This document shows, piece by piece, positions 1-8,567 of a DNA stretch of 64,000 nt. A program made the position numbers and the translations under genes. Each line of letters begins with the position of its first letter. Position 1 is the stretch's first letter. The notes beneath the pieces are model-generated. The model was given only the letters and a program-made list of their open reading frames with translations. It had not been told where the DNA came from and searched no databases. Source of the stretch: Tolypothrix sp. PCC 7910 (GTDB lineage: Bacteria; Cyanobacteriota; Cyanobacteriia; Cyanobacteriales; Nostocaceae); NCBI RefSeq assembly GCF_011769525.1, contig NZ_CP050440.1, positions 4,651,501 through 4,715,500 on the forward strand. The letters are read 5' to 3'.

Positions 1-1
1 T

Positions 2-934
2 ATAGAGCCAATAGTTAGTCGATGTTTGGTATTTGAAATTCCTGTCCCCAGATCTGCCTTAGAAGCTGTTTGTGAGTCTATCTCTGAGTATCAAAAACAG
101 TTAAATCGAGCGATTGAACTAGGACTAATAGAAGTAAGTCCCGAAGCGGAAGAATCCAATCGTTTGTATCGAGTATCACGCATTATACCCCATATTATCC
201 CCAATATTCACCTCCCAGAAGCACCAAAAGTCTATTCTCTCTACCAAAGAGCTTCTGAAAAATTACGTGAGTTATGGGGTAATAAACAGAACGAAAGCGA
301 AGAAAAATGGCAGGAGATTTTTAGGTTGAAATTTGCCAATAAAGAAAACCCTGAACGATTTAGGGAAGGCTTTTATCAGATGTTGGCAGTTCAACATAAC
401 TCAGAAGCCGATAAAGGTTTTAAATCTGAATTAAGAAAATGTGCTGATGACTTGGTAGAAGATGGATTATATGAAGCATTATCAAATTATTTGCAGCAGA
501 AGCAGTGGCGAAAGGCAGACGAAGAAACTGCTTGGATTTTCTACCAAGTCATGGTTAAAGAAAAATATCAAGATTGGGTAGATTTGTTAAAGAATTTCCC
601 CTGTGAAACTCTCAAGGCAATTGATCAACTCTGGCTTGACAATAGTAACAATACATTGGGTATCAGCATCCAAAGTAGAATTTACCGGAGTCTAAGTGGA
701 GAGGATGTTTGGGAACAGTTTTGCGATCGCGTTTGGGGGTCTAGGTTTAAAACGTATAATGAAATCATGGGAGACATAGAAGAGAGTGAAGAAAGTGTGA
801 TACCAGCAATAGCCTCCATACCAGTATTAATTTATACCATATTAAACAGGAATTTTGGCGTACCTTTAATTTGGGAGGTAATTAGGATGTTAGAGATAGG
901 TGTGCACTCTCTTCTCTCGCGCAGAGACTTGTAA
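2..934 (+). CDS. C-terminal part of a CHAT/NB-ARC/GUN4-like NLR paralogue, cut by the left window edge
   Basis: The reading frame is open to the first base, so the gene starts outside the window; the TTG at 26 is internal. The protein aligns without gaps to the C-terminal third (from about residue 640) of the CHAT/NB-ARC protein at 8568-11450, through the winged-helix-like linker and into a GUN4-like domain (WRKADEET, NFPCETLKAIDQLW, then a truncated FCDRVWGS). The last 35 residues differ from the paralogue: a block near 838-905 has been replaced, and a frame difference gives the ending SRRDL instead of SRAETCKV. It may be a live second receptor or a decayed duplicate; the missing 5' part would decide. 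The paralogy is seen in the sequence, while a defence role is inferred from the family. Confidence 0.75.
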   Translation: MEPIVSRCLVFEIPVPRSALEAVCESISEYQKQLNRAIELGLIEVSPEAEESNRLYRVSRIIPHIIPNIHLPEAPKVYSLYQRASEKLRELWGNKQNESEEKWQEIFRLKFANKENPERFREGFYQMLAVQHNSEADKGFKSELRKCADDLVEDGLYEALSNYLQQKQWRKADEETAWIFYQVMVKEKYQDWVDLLKNFPCETLKAIDQLWLDNSNNTLGISIQSRIYRSLSGEDVWEQFCDRVWGSRFKTYNEIMGDIEESEESVIPAIASIPVLIYTILNRNFGVPLIWEVIRMLEIGVHSLLSRRDL

Positions 935-938
935 AAGT

Positions 939-1304
939 CTAACATTTAAGGCTTCCAGAAGTTTGTAAACATTTATCACAACGCTCTTTTCCACGCAATA
1001 ATAAACATTTCAGAAATCCGATACCTGGCACTGGTGGTGGTTGATAGCAATTCGCCTGAATGAATTTTGTTGCTACCTCATACACCTCCGTACTTTCGGC
1101 TACCCTCTGCTTGTCCCAAGGTAGGCTCATTTGTCCAGGTGATGTTTTTTTCGCCTTTCCACTTTTTACAATTGAAGGCAAGAAGCGGCTACCCCAATAA
1201 TTTCGCTTCTCTGCTTTCGCCTGTGGTCGGTATTTCTGACAAAACCTGCGATACTTTGCCGCACACTCCTCTAAAGTTCGCCCTAGTTCTATATCGCTTA
1301 CCAG
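939..1304 (-). pseudogene. C-terminal remnant of a REP-associated tyrosine (HUH) transposase
   Basis: The frame is open from just after a TGA at 1305-1307 down to the stop at 939 and reads TLEECAAKYRRFCQKYRPQ, then WGSRFLPSIVK, SPGQMSLPWDKQ and KFIQANCY. I recognise this as the C-terminal tail typical of cyanobacterial IS200-like/REP-associated transposases, whose N-terminal HUH half is absent here; a matching N-terminal half lies at 14335-14631. A near-identical tail lies at 11447-11735, also convergent with the 3' end of an NLR gene, so the two NLR-tail plus transposase-tail segments are copies of one unit. Family assignment comes from memory of the family, not from a search. Confidence 0.55.
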
Positions 1305-1403
1305 TCATAGCCTCAAGACTACGATCGCACTCTCTCAACTTTTGAATTAACAGTATTCAGCGATCGCTTGCAAGCTGATTGAATAGGAAACGCTAAGAAG
1401 TTA

Positions 1404-3083
1404 TCAGGCTGTTAAAACTTGCTTTGCTGCGACTTCCATCAGTTTCTCGCTGCTATCTCGCCCTTGTTTCAATTTGGCTTCTAGGGTATCGCAGAGAGAC
1501 ATCAGGCGATCGCATTTCTCTACAATGCGTTTTTGTTCTGCAAGCGGTGGTAGCGGAAATGGACAATAACGCAGTTGTGTCATGTTAATAGAAGCAAGAT
1601 TTGTAGTTCTCTTAGCTGCTGTTTCAAAATATTGTCTTCCTACAGGAGAGTTTGTATACATTACAGCCCATTCTGAAAGTAAACCATCATCTAAAGGTCT
1701 TGCCCTGAAGACATGATTTTGATGTATACAGTCTTGAATTTGACCTTGCCAAATTGCAGATCGGCCAAGCTTATCCCAATCTCCACCTTCAGTAAGTAAG
1801 ATATCCCCAACTAGGAGCCTATACTTTTCTAGTTCTTCTACAGGTATTTCAATTTCTTTCATCACTTCAAGATCGAGAAAACCTCTTTGAACATTTGCAA
1901 CTCGCAGATATGGGTAATATGTCGTTTTTCTACCAGTTAAATTACGACCTTTAGTTACACCACTAACAATATCTGTAATTTCTCCAAGTCGAACACACTC
2001 CCAACCATTAGGTAGATTAAAGGAAATTTCACTAAGTTCAATAGGTGGTTGAGGCTTATAATTATTGATTTTTTTGTTTGCTATCAGCTTATCTCTCTTA
2101 GAAATCATTCTTTTTATGAGTGCTGATGCAGGCTCATCATTTGGATCTTGACGCACAAGTTTACCCTGCACTGCTAATTGCAAAATCGCCTGACGCAGTT
2201 TAGGAATCGTTTCAGGGATGTTGTAGAGTAAGTCAAAATTATTGCAAATGCGCTGCCAGTGTTGGCGGAATTCATCAGGATTTTGGGAGGAGAGGAGTTG
2301 AGCGATCGCACTCTCATTCATCCTCACTATACTCTCTTGCCTTTGCTGCTGCCGTTTTTCGATTTCGTCACAGATAGAAAGCAGGCGATCGCACTTCTCT
2401 ACAATGCGTTTTTGTTCTGCAAGTGGTGGTAATGAAACAGGAATGGAATTCATCTTAGCCTGATTCATTTTAGGCTGGGCTGTGCCTGTAATATAAGGCT
2501 TTAAATCAATTGCATTGATATAAATTTCAAGATATTTTAAGCAATCAAGTGAAATAGTATCTAAAACATGAGCGTGATTATTCACCCAATATTTACCAGT
2601 AGCTATAAATGCAATAGGCGTAGAACGATTGATTAAATTTGCGCCATCTTCTCCAATTAATAAGAGAGGCTGATCGAATAAGAAGCTATCTATTTGATCA
2701 ATTATTCCTGACGCTCCATAATAGTCATAATCGCCCTTACGGGTAACTCTCTCATCTCTAGATAAGGGAATTCTTTCTCCATCTCTACAGATAGTAATAT
2801 CTCCAAAACGTACCCATTCCCATACTCTAGGAATTTTATATGCTATCTCTTGCTCTTTAATTGTTGGCAATTTTTCAGTTGATTTAATTTTCTTTTTCTT
2901 AATTAAATCAAGTTTTCTTAATGTTATTTTTTCTATAAGTTGTGAAGCCAACTCATCATTTGAGTCTTGACAAACAAGCTTACCTCGAACTGCTAATTGC
3001 AAAATCAATCCCCGTAACTTAGCTGTTGCATTTGGCGCATCAGTCAACAATTCAAAATTTTCAAAAAAAGTTTCAAGCTTCAT
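1404..3083 (-). CDS. hsdS: Type I restriction-modification specificity subunit HsdS
   Basis: 559 residues with the two-repeat architecture of HsdS: two target-recognition domains, each closed by the conserved segment LPPLAEQKRIVEKCDRL and a helical spacer (CDEIEKRQQQRQ in the first, LEAKLKQG in the second). HsdS sets which bipartite DNA sequence the complex methylates or cuts. Its start overlaps the end of hsdM by 11 nt, so the two are translationally coupled in one minus-strand operon. Each half begins with a similar alpha-helical region (LRGLILQLAVRGKLV and LRQAILQLAVQGKLV). Full length for the family and no visible damage. The sequence recognised cannot be deduced from the protein. Confidence 0.95.
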   Translation of the reverse strand: MKLETFFENFELLTDAPNATAKLRGLILQLAVRGKLVCQDSNDELASQLIEKITLRKLDLIKKKKIKSTEKLPTIKEQEIAYKIPRVWEWVRFGDITICRDGERIPLSRDERVTRKGDYDYYGASGIIDQIDSFLFDQPLLLIGEDGANLINRSTPIAFIATGKYWVNNHAHVLDTISLDCLKYLEIYINAIDLKPYITGTAQPKMNQAKMNSIPVSLPPLAEQKRIVEKCDRLLSICDEIEKRQQQRQESIVRMNESAIAQLLSSQNPDEFRQHWQRICNNFDLLYNIPETIPKLRQAILQLAVQGKLVRQDPNDEPASALIKRMISKRDKLIANKKINNYKPQPPIELSEISFNLPNGWECVRLGEITDIVSGVTKGRNLTGRKTTYYPYLRVANVQRGFLDLEVMKEIEIPVEELEKYRLLVGDILLTEGGDWDKLGRSAIWQGQIQDCIHQNHVFRARPLDDGLLSEWAVMYTNSPVGRQYFETAAKRTTNLASINMTQLRYCPFPLPPLAEQKRIVEKCDRLMSLCDTLEAKLKQGRDSSEKLMEVAAKQVLTA

Positions 3084-4515
3084 CTCTTTCCAAGGCTTCC
3101 ATTAATTCAAACTTCAACTTACTCCGCACCTCACCCAACTCAGCCATGAGTTTTTGATGCTCTGCTAACATCTCATCTAAATCAGCGTGTTCTACATCAA
3201 CTTTGTGAGGATTTTTAATATCTAGGTTGTAATTATTCGCCTTCAAATCAGCAATTGAAACCTGCCAAGCAAATTCATTTTCCTCGCGGTTATCCCACCA
3301 TTCTTGCTCCGGTGCAAACTCCTCAAAGCGAATCGGCTTAGTTTTCGAGTATGACTTATAACCTGCTGGATAAGGGTGTTCATAATACCAAATCGTTTCT
3401 GTTGGTTCCCCTTTAGTGAAAAATAGTAGATTAGTTTTAATACCTGTGTAGGGATTAAATACCCCATTTGGTAAGCGCACAATTGTATGTAGATTGCAAT
3501 CTTGCAGCAGTTTTTCTTTAATCCGCGTTTTCACACCTTCGCCAAACAGCGTCCCATCTGGTAAAACTATTGCGCCTCTACCGCCTTCTTTGAGTAAATG
3601 AGCAATCAGCACCAGAAATAAATCTGCTGTTTCTCTAGTGCGGAAACTAGCGGGAAAATTATCTTCTATTCCATCTTCTTCCATCCCACCAAAAGGCGGA
3701 TTTGTAATAATTACATCCACCCGTTCTTGCGGACTATAATCACGTAATGGTCGTGCCAAAGTGTTATCATGTTCTGCTTCTGGCACATCAATACCATGTA
3801 ATACCAAATTCGTCACACAAAGGTTATAAGGTAACGGCTTTTTCTCAGTTCCGCGAATCGTCCGTTGCAGAATTTCTGGAACATCAGCACTTTGAAAATT
3901 TTGGCGAATGTAATCAATTGCTGCTGTTAAAAAGCCACCTGTACCGCAAGCAGGGTCAAGGACAATTTCGCCTAATTGCGGCTTGATTCTATCGACAATA
4001 AACTTTGTCACCGCACGGGGAGTATAATATTCTCCGGCATTTCCCGCACTCTGCAAATCTTTGAGAATTTTCTCGTAAATTTCGCTGAACTGTTTTTTCT
4101 GGTCTTTTTTATTAAAATCAACTTCATTGAGCTTATTAATTACTTGGCGGATGAGAGTGCCATTTTTCATATAGTTGTAGGCATCCTCAAACACCTTACC
4201 AATCATTCGCCCACGGGCATCGGTTGCCGTAGTTCTCAGTTCTTTGAGAGTTTTAAATAAAGCATTATCGACAAAATCTAATAAAGCATCTCCAGTAATC
4301 CCTTCTGCATCTGCTGCCCAGTTACGCCAACGCAAACCTTCAGGAATCGGAGATTTATAATTATCCTCTAGCAGTTCATATTCTTCTTCACGAGCATCAA
4401 AAACCTTGAGGAATATCATCCAAACTAACTGGCTGATGCGTTGCGCGTCACCATCAACGCCCGCATCCTTCCGCATGATATCTTGAATAGTCTTAATTGT
4501 AGTGCTGATTGACAT
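3073..4515 (-). CDS. hsdM: Type I DNA methyltransferase subunit HsdM
   Basis: 480 residues. The N-terminal helical domain (about 1-150) is followed by an N6-adenine methyltransferase domain with the AdoMet-binding motif DPACGTGGF at 187-195 and the catalytic NPPF at 272-275. The enzyme methylates host adenines with HsdS as guide and, with HsdR, forms the restriction complex. The gene lies downstream of hsdR and a HEPN-like gene on the minus strand, 31 nt after the latter, and overlaps hsdS. Length and motifs are those of a complete enzyme. The start is the ATG at 4515, followed by the usual HsdM opening with the segment SQLVWMIFLKVFD. Confidence 0.95.
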   Translation of the reverse strand: MSISTTIKTIQDIMRKDAGVDGDAQRISQLVWMIFLKVFDAREEEYELLEDNYKSPIPEGLRWRNWAADAEGITGDALLDFVDNALFKTLKELRTTATDARGRMIGKVFEDAYNYMKNGTLIRQVINKLNEVDFNKKDQKKQFSEIYEKILKDLQSAGNAGEYYTPRAVTKFIVDRIKPQLGEIVLDPACGTGGFLTAAIDYIRQNFQSADVPEILQRTIRGTEKKPLPYNLCVTNLVLHGIDVPEAEHDNTLARPLRDYSPQERVDVIITNPPFGGMEEDGIEDNFPASFRTRETADLFLVLIAHLLKEGGRGAIVLPDGTLFGEGVKTRIKEKLLQDCNLHTIVRLPNGVFNPYTGIKTNLLFFTKGEPTETIWYYEHPYPAGYKSYSKTKPIRFEEFAPEQEWWDNREENEFAWQVSIADLKANNYNLDIKNPHKVDVEHADLDEMLAEHQKLMAELGEVRSKLKFELMEALERDEA

Positions 4516-4546
4516 AATATGAGACTGCGATCGCCGATTGGCACGA

Positions 4547-5179
4547 TTAACCTAGAAGAGAAATCATATCCTGTTTATACACTTGATAGTCATTCCAACC
4601 AAAAAGTTTTATAACTATTTTTTGTGCAAAATTTTCACCAGAGTGTAGGCTTAATGAAAATTCATTACCAAAAGAAGCTTCTAACTTTTGAAAACAATTT
4701 GTAACTGGTGGTTGAAATTTGCCATCTTCATAGTGCATTGATTGATTGCGTCCCTGCCAAATTACATTTTTTAGTACTTCACTGCCTATATTTTTTCCGT
4801 CAGGGCAAGATATCAAGTTTTTATGCACAATAGAGATGCCTTGTTTCGCTATTTGGAGTAAAGCACCGCAAAGAGAGGATACAGCCACAGATTTAGCATC
4901 TATTAAATTTTTCAATTCTTCTATTTGTGAAATTAAAAATTCTTCTTGCTTACTTAAATTCTCTGTTCGCTTATTATATTGCAAGTATTCATATTGAAGT
5001 TGCATTGGGCTTAGATCATCTGACATATCTGCTGCATACAACTGCTGCTGATAGAATTTTAAATCTTTTTGCACTTGATGATATTTTTTATTTGCTTGTT
5101 CAAGTTCTCGTTTATCATGCATTATTAAATCGATAATATTTATAGTTGCATATTCTGTATCAATCAAATACTGGTGCAT
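4547..5179 (-). CDS. Unknown protein with coiled coil and HEPN-like RxxxxH motif, inside the hsd operon
   Basis: 210 residues. The first half (about 20-95) is charged and heptad-rich, suggesting a long coiled coil. The second half is predicted helical and contains R144-N-Q-S-M-H149 in the context WQGRNQSMHYEDG, which fits the R-x4-6-H active-site motif of HEPN ribonucleases. It sits between hsdR (132 nt upstream) and hsdM (31 nt downstream), the kind of position taken by RNA-targeting abortive-infection partners such as PrrC in some type I loci, though it lacks the ATPase part of PrrC or RloC. The motif and position are seen; HEPN membership and an RNase role are inference. It could also be a structural accessory protein. 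Confidence 0.6.
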   Translation of the reverse strand: MHQYLIDTEYATINIIDLIMHDKRELEQANKKYHQVQKDLKFYQQQLYAADMSDDLSPMQLQYEYLQYNKRTENLSKQEEFLISQIEELKNLIDAKSVAVSSLCGALLQIAKQGISIVHKNLISCPDGKNIGSEVLKNVIWQGRNQSMHYEDGKFQPPVTNCFQKLEASFGNEFSLSLHSGENFAQKIVIKLFGWNDYQVYKQDMISLLG

Positions 5180-5311
5180 AACAATTTTGTATTCAGATGT
5201 TTATAGTGAGTATGGTTTAATAATTAAGAATGTAAAATAGCAAGATATTCATTTATTTGTAACTATTTATTTCAGGAGGATTCTGACTATTGTAAATGTA
5301 AATTGAGCTTT

Positions 5312-7645
5312 TCAAGATACTCGATATAGTTCTGACTTCAGAACCGACAAAGCTTGTAAATAAGCTTGCTTACCACCAAAAATTTTAATTATCTCTAACG
5401 GAGTCCCTAAATCGCTGATAGGTTTAACTTTCAACACATCCAAACTTTCAATATCTTCAATCCCCTCATCAGCATACTTATCCAACAAAGCATTGAGAAC
5501 CGTTCTGGCTTGTTCGCCATACTTGCTAAAGTAATTACGCTTGCGGACATTGTTCGCCCTTTCTTTGCGAGTTAGTGGCGGTTGATCAAAGACAACATGA
5601 CAAATCAAATCTAAAGGGTCAAAATCCTTACCAATCTCTTTTTCTAACCCTTCCAAAGGCACACCCAGTTCTTGTAACTCTTGGATAATAGCCTGCTTCT
5701 GCTCGCTAGCGTGCCATTTCTTCAAGAATGCATCTAACGAAGCGTACTCCTGACTAACTGTTTTGCGAGTATAGTCCTTAATCGATTCCGTAATCAGCTT
5801 ACCGTCCTTACCGTGGTATTGCTCCCGAATAAATGCAACCGCCACCTCTTCATCCGCAATTACATACTTTTCTCGCTTCTGCTTGCGGCTAAGTTCACCA
5901 TCATCTATGACTTGATCATCATCCCCATGATCAGGCGGATTAATTGGATCGTTAGGTTTAGGCTTGTAAATTTGTACAGGTTCACCATCAAAATCAGGGT
6001 CAGCAAATAACTGAGTCGCTTTCTTAAAATCGATAATGGTGAAGAACATTTTGCCGTAGTCTTCATCAATGCGAGTACCGCGACCAACAATTTGCTTAAA
6101 TTTAGTCATTGACAGAATGCGCTGGTCTAAAACAATCAACTTGCAAGTTTTAGCATCAACACCAGTCGTCAGTAACTCAGAAGTAGTAACAATCGTCGGA
6201 TATTTACTTTCCGGGTCAATGAAATTATCTAATTCTGCCTTACCCTGAGCATCATCCCCAGTAATTCGCATAATGTAGCGGTTATTCTCCGCCACCAAAT
6301 CAGTATTTTCATTCACCAATGCTACCCGCATCCGTTCTGCATGGTCAGTCGTCTCACAAAAAACGATAGTTTTGGCAAAGCGATCGCTTGATTTAAGATA
6401 ATCAGAAATAATCCGTGCGACTAATTCAGAACGCTTCTCTAAAACCAGAGTTCTATCAAAATCTCGCTGATTAAATACTTGGTCAGGAATTTCCTTACCA
6501 TATTTATCTCTTTGTCCTGGCTTGGGTTTCCATCCACTCAAATCTGTATCAAAATCAATGCGAATGACTTTGTAGGGAGCTAAAAAGCCATCTTCAATCC
6601 CTTGTTTGAGCGAATAAGTAAAAATTGACTCGCCAAAATAAAGACTATTAGAAACTTCTTCTGTTTCCCTTGGAGTAGCAGTCAAGCCAATCTGCGTTGC
6701 ACTGCTAAAATATTCCAAAATCTCTCGCCAAGCCGAATCTTCATCCGCGCTTCCCCGATGGCACTCATCTATAATAATTAAGTCAAAAAAATCTGGTGAA
6801 AATTGGCGATAAATATTTTTCGCTGCTTCATTTCCCGTTACCGCTTGATACAGCGAGAGATAAATTTCATAAGATTTATCTATCTGTCGCTGCTTAATTT
6901 TGGTCATTCTTGCGCCAAAGGGTTTAAAGTCATTAACTCTAGTTTGGTCAACCAAAATATTCCGGTCTGCCAAAAACAGAATACGCTTTTTCGCCCCCGA
7001 CTTCCACAACCGCCAAATAATCTGAAAAGCTGTAAAAGTCTTACCTGTACCCGTCGCCATCACTAACAGAATGCGGTTTTGTCCTTTAGCGATCGCTTCA
7101 ATTGTCCGATTAATGGCAATCTGTTGATAATAGCGTGGCTGTTTTTTATCAGGACTGGGGTAATAATCTTGAGCCACAATCGGCTGAATTTCCGAGTCAA
7201 TTCCCTTCCAATCGCAATATTTTTGCCAAAGTTCCTGCGGTGTCGGAAACTGGTCAAGGGGAATTTCCCGTTCTCGCTGTCCTTGGGTAATCGTGCGATC
7301 GCACATCATAAAAGCGTCGCCATTCGAGCTAAAGATGAACGGTACATCAATTAGTTCACCAGTAGCGATCGCTTGTTGCATTCCCGCGCTAACGCCGTGA
7401 TTATTATCTTTAGCCTCAATTACAGCCAGAGGTACACCAGGTTTGTGATACAGCACATAATCAGCGCGTTTATGCTCACCTCGACTAGCAAGCTTACCCC
7501 TAACAATCACCCTACCCTTTGTCAGCGTCACTTCCTCTCGAATCTGAGTGTTGATATCCCATCCCCGATTAGTCAAAGCAGGTGTAATAAACTTTGTACA
7601 GATATCACGTTCACTCAAAGATTTCTTGTCAATTGCTTCTGACAT
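5312..7645 (-). CDS. hsdR: Type I restriction endonuclease/translocase subunit HsdR
   Basis: 777 residues. The N-terminal nuclease domain has the PD-(D/E)xK pattern: D62 in RADYVLY and E77-A-K79 in AVIEAKD. The SF2 motor follows, with Walker [10 protein letters not shown] at about 196-204, a DECH box at 294-297 and GLTATP as motif III. The C-terminal region resembles the EcoEI-type R subunit. HsdR translocates DNA past the bound complex and cleaves unmethylated invading DNA. It is the first gene of the minus-strand operon R, HEPN-like, M, S. The ATG at 7645 is the first possible start with a complete N-terminus. No truncation or frameshift is seen. Confidence 0.95.
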   Translation of the reverse strand: MSEAIDKKSLSERDICTKFITPALTNRGWDINTQIREEVTLTKGRVIVRGKLASRGEHKRADYVLYHKPGVPLAVIEAKDNNHGVSAGMQQAIATGELIDVPFIFSSNGDAFMMCDRTITQGQREREIPLDQFPTPQELWQKYCDWKGIDSEIQPIVAQDYYPSPDKKQPRYYQQIAINRTIEAIAKGQNRILLVMATGTGKTFTAFQIIWRLWKSGAKKRILFLADRNILVDQTRVNDFKPFGARMTKIKQRQIDKSYEIYLSLYQAVTGNEAAKNIYRQFSPDFFDLIIIDECHRGSADEDSAWREILEYFSSATQIGLTATPRETEEVSNSLYFGESIFTYSLKQGIEDGFLAPYKVIRIDFDTDLSGWKPKPGQRDKYGKEIPDQVFNQRDFDRTLVLEKRSELVARIISDYLKSSDRFAKTIVFCETTDHAERMRVALVNENTDLVAENNRYIMRITGDDAQGKAELDNFIDPESKYPTIVTTSELLTTGVDAKTCKLIVLDQRILSMTKFKQIVGRGTRIDEDYGKMFFTIIDFKKATQLFADPDFDGEPVQIYKPKPNDPINPPDHGDDDQVIDDGELSRKQKREKYVIADEEVAVAFIREQYHGKDGKLITESIKDYTRKTVSQEYASLDAFLKKWHASEQKQAIIQELQELGVPLEGLEKEIGKDFDPLDLICHVVFDQPPLTRKERANNVRKRNYFSKYGEQARTVLNALLDKYADEGIEDIESLDVLKVKPISDLGTPLEIIKIFGGKQAYLQALSVLKSELYRVS

Positions 7646-7862
7646 AAAGAAGTTCGGCTTTCGGTTAAGAGTAGTCGCAGTATAATTCTACGCTCCATTC
7701 TTAGCTGTTGTTAAGCATGAAACTAAGATATTGCTATGTAAAAACTACCGACTCTATATATTCAAGGTCAAATTAGCTACAAAGCGCGATTTATTTGAGC
7801 TTCGGACTAGAACTGCTCTGCTTTCTGAAGCTATTCGTAGAGCGATCGCGCATTTCCAAGGA

Positions 7863-7879
7863 ATCTAAAAATTTTAGAT
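7863..7879. promoter_or_regulatory. 17-bp perfect palindrome, candidate operator
   Basis: Positions 7863-7870 (ATCTAAAA) and 7872-7879 (TTTTAGAT) are perfect inverted arms around one A. The site lies about 80 bp before the predicted RHH regulator start, in the 281-bp gap that also serves the oppositely transcribed hsdR. It is a plausible operator for the RHH protein or a shared control site for both operons. Binding is inference. Confidence 0.35.
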
Positions 7880-7914
7880 AGATTCCCAGGTGGGATGTAA
7901 ACCTCGTGCTACAT

Positions 7915-7940
7915 TGTTAGACAGTTTTGTTAGACAGTTT
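7915..7940 (+). repeat. Two abutting 13-bp direct repeats ahead of the RHH gene
   Basis: TGTTAGACAGTTT occurs twice in immediate succession (7915-7927 and 7928-7940). RHH repressors of the Arc/MetJ/CopG fold often bind tandem direct repeats near their own promoter, so this may be an autoregulatory site. It overlaps a possible TTG start at 7927, one reason to prefer the GTG at 7957 as start. Confidence 0.4.
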
Positions 7941-7956
7941 CTCACCTCCTCTACTA

Positions 7957-8193
7957 GTGTCTAATATTTCTATTGGTATCCGAATATCAACTAATCTTCA
8001 CAAGCGGTTAGAAGTCTATATTGCCGAAACTCACTTAACCAAAACCGAAGTGATTTTAAATGCTTTGGCTCAGTATCTGGATGTAAGTGAAGAAATCCCG
8101 TTGAGCCAGAGAGTGGCAGCATTGGAAGCTCAAATGTTAGAGCTAAAAAGTTTGATCAAAAATACTTCAAGTACAAATATAAGCGCCATTTAA
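7957..8193 (+). CDS. Small ribbon-helix-helix (CopG/Arc-like) DNA-binding protein
   Basis: 78 residues from the GTG at 7957; a TTG at 7927 would add ten. The segment SIGIRISTNLHKRLEVY followed by TKTEVILNALAQYL matches the strand-helix-helix layout of RHH repressors, which bind operators as dimers through the beta strand. After it comes a short leucine-rich helix (RVAALEAQMLELKSL) that may be a coiled coil for oligomerisation. It lies upstream of, and in line with, the EACC1-like and CHAT/NB-ARC genes, so it probably controls that cassette. The fold is a pattern match and the target is inferred. Confidence 0.6.
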   Translation: MSNISIGIRISTNLHKRLEVYIAETHLTKTEVILNALAQYLDVSEEIPLSQRVAALEAQMLELKSLIKNTSSTNISAI

Positions 8194-8235
8194 CTAAATT
8201 CTCTCTGCGAAATTTTTATTTAAAGATTTGGCAAT

Positions 8236-8565
8236 ATGAAAATCGAAATCCAAGGACGAGATGCAGTAACCGCTACAGAAGAACTTTTAGCAATTGAGGG
8301 ACTAGAAGGAAGCTCTCAAACCATAGAAGAAGCCGAGAGGGAAGGAACCTTAGCTACCATCGCCACGATTGTGGGAATTATCAGTGGAACATTGACCGTT
8401 GCAGAGAGCATTCACAAGTGGAAGGAGAAGTATCAAAAGTCCTTACACGACCCAACTGGTGCCAGGATTGAGAAAGTTTTAATTGTGACTGATGACAATC
8501 GTCGGTTACTGCTCAAAGACGCAACAGTAGAACAAATCAAAGAGATTCTAGAAAACTACAAGTAG
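8236..8565 (+). CDS. Small EACC1-like accessory protein of a CHAT/NLR cassette
   Basis: 109 residues: an N-terminal strand (MKIEIQGRDAV), an acidic linker, a hydrophobic segment at about 38-60 (TLATIATIVGIISGTLTVA), then a strand-turn-strand-helix end (KVLIVTDDNRRLLL, VEQIKEILENYK). This layout resembles the effector-associated constant component EACC1 described next to caspase-like, CHAT and other conflict-system proteins. The stop is 2 nt before the start of the CHAT/NB-ARC gene, so the two are surely co-translated. The likeness was judged by eye. The hydrophobic stretch could be a membrane helix or a buried core helix. Its mechanism in this family is not known to me. Confidence 0.5.
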   Translation: MKIEIQGRDAVTATEELLAIEGLEGSSQTIEEAEREGTLATIATIVGIISGTLTVAESIHKWKEKYQKSLHDPTGARIEKVLIVTDDNRRLLLKDATVEQIKEILENYK

Positions 8566-8567
8566 CA

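Noticed and set aside
832-934. Diversity-generating retroelement as source of the variable NLR tail
   Set aside because: No reverse transcriptase, template repeat or adenine-specific changes are seen; gene conversion or indels suffice.
1067-1345. Plus-strand frame of 92 codons
   Set aside because: It is antisense to the transposase remnant, which is the recognisable coding sequence.
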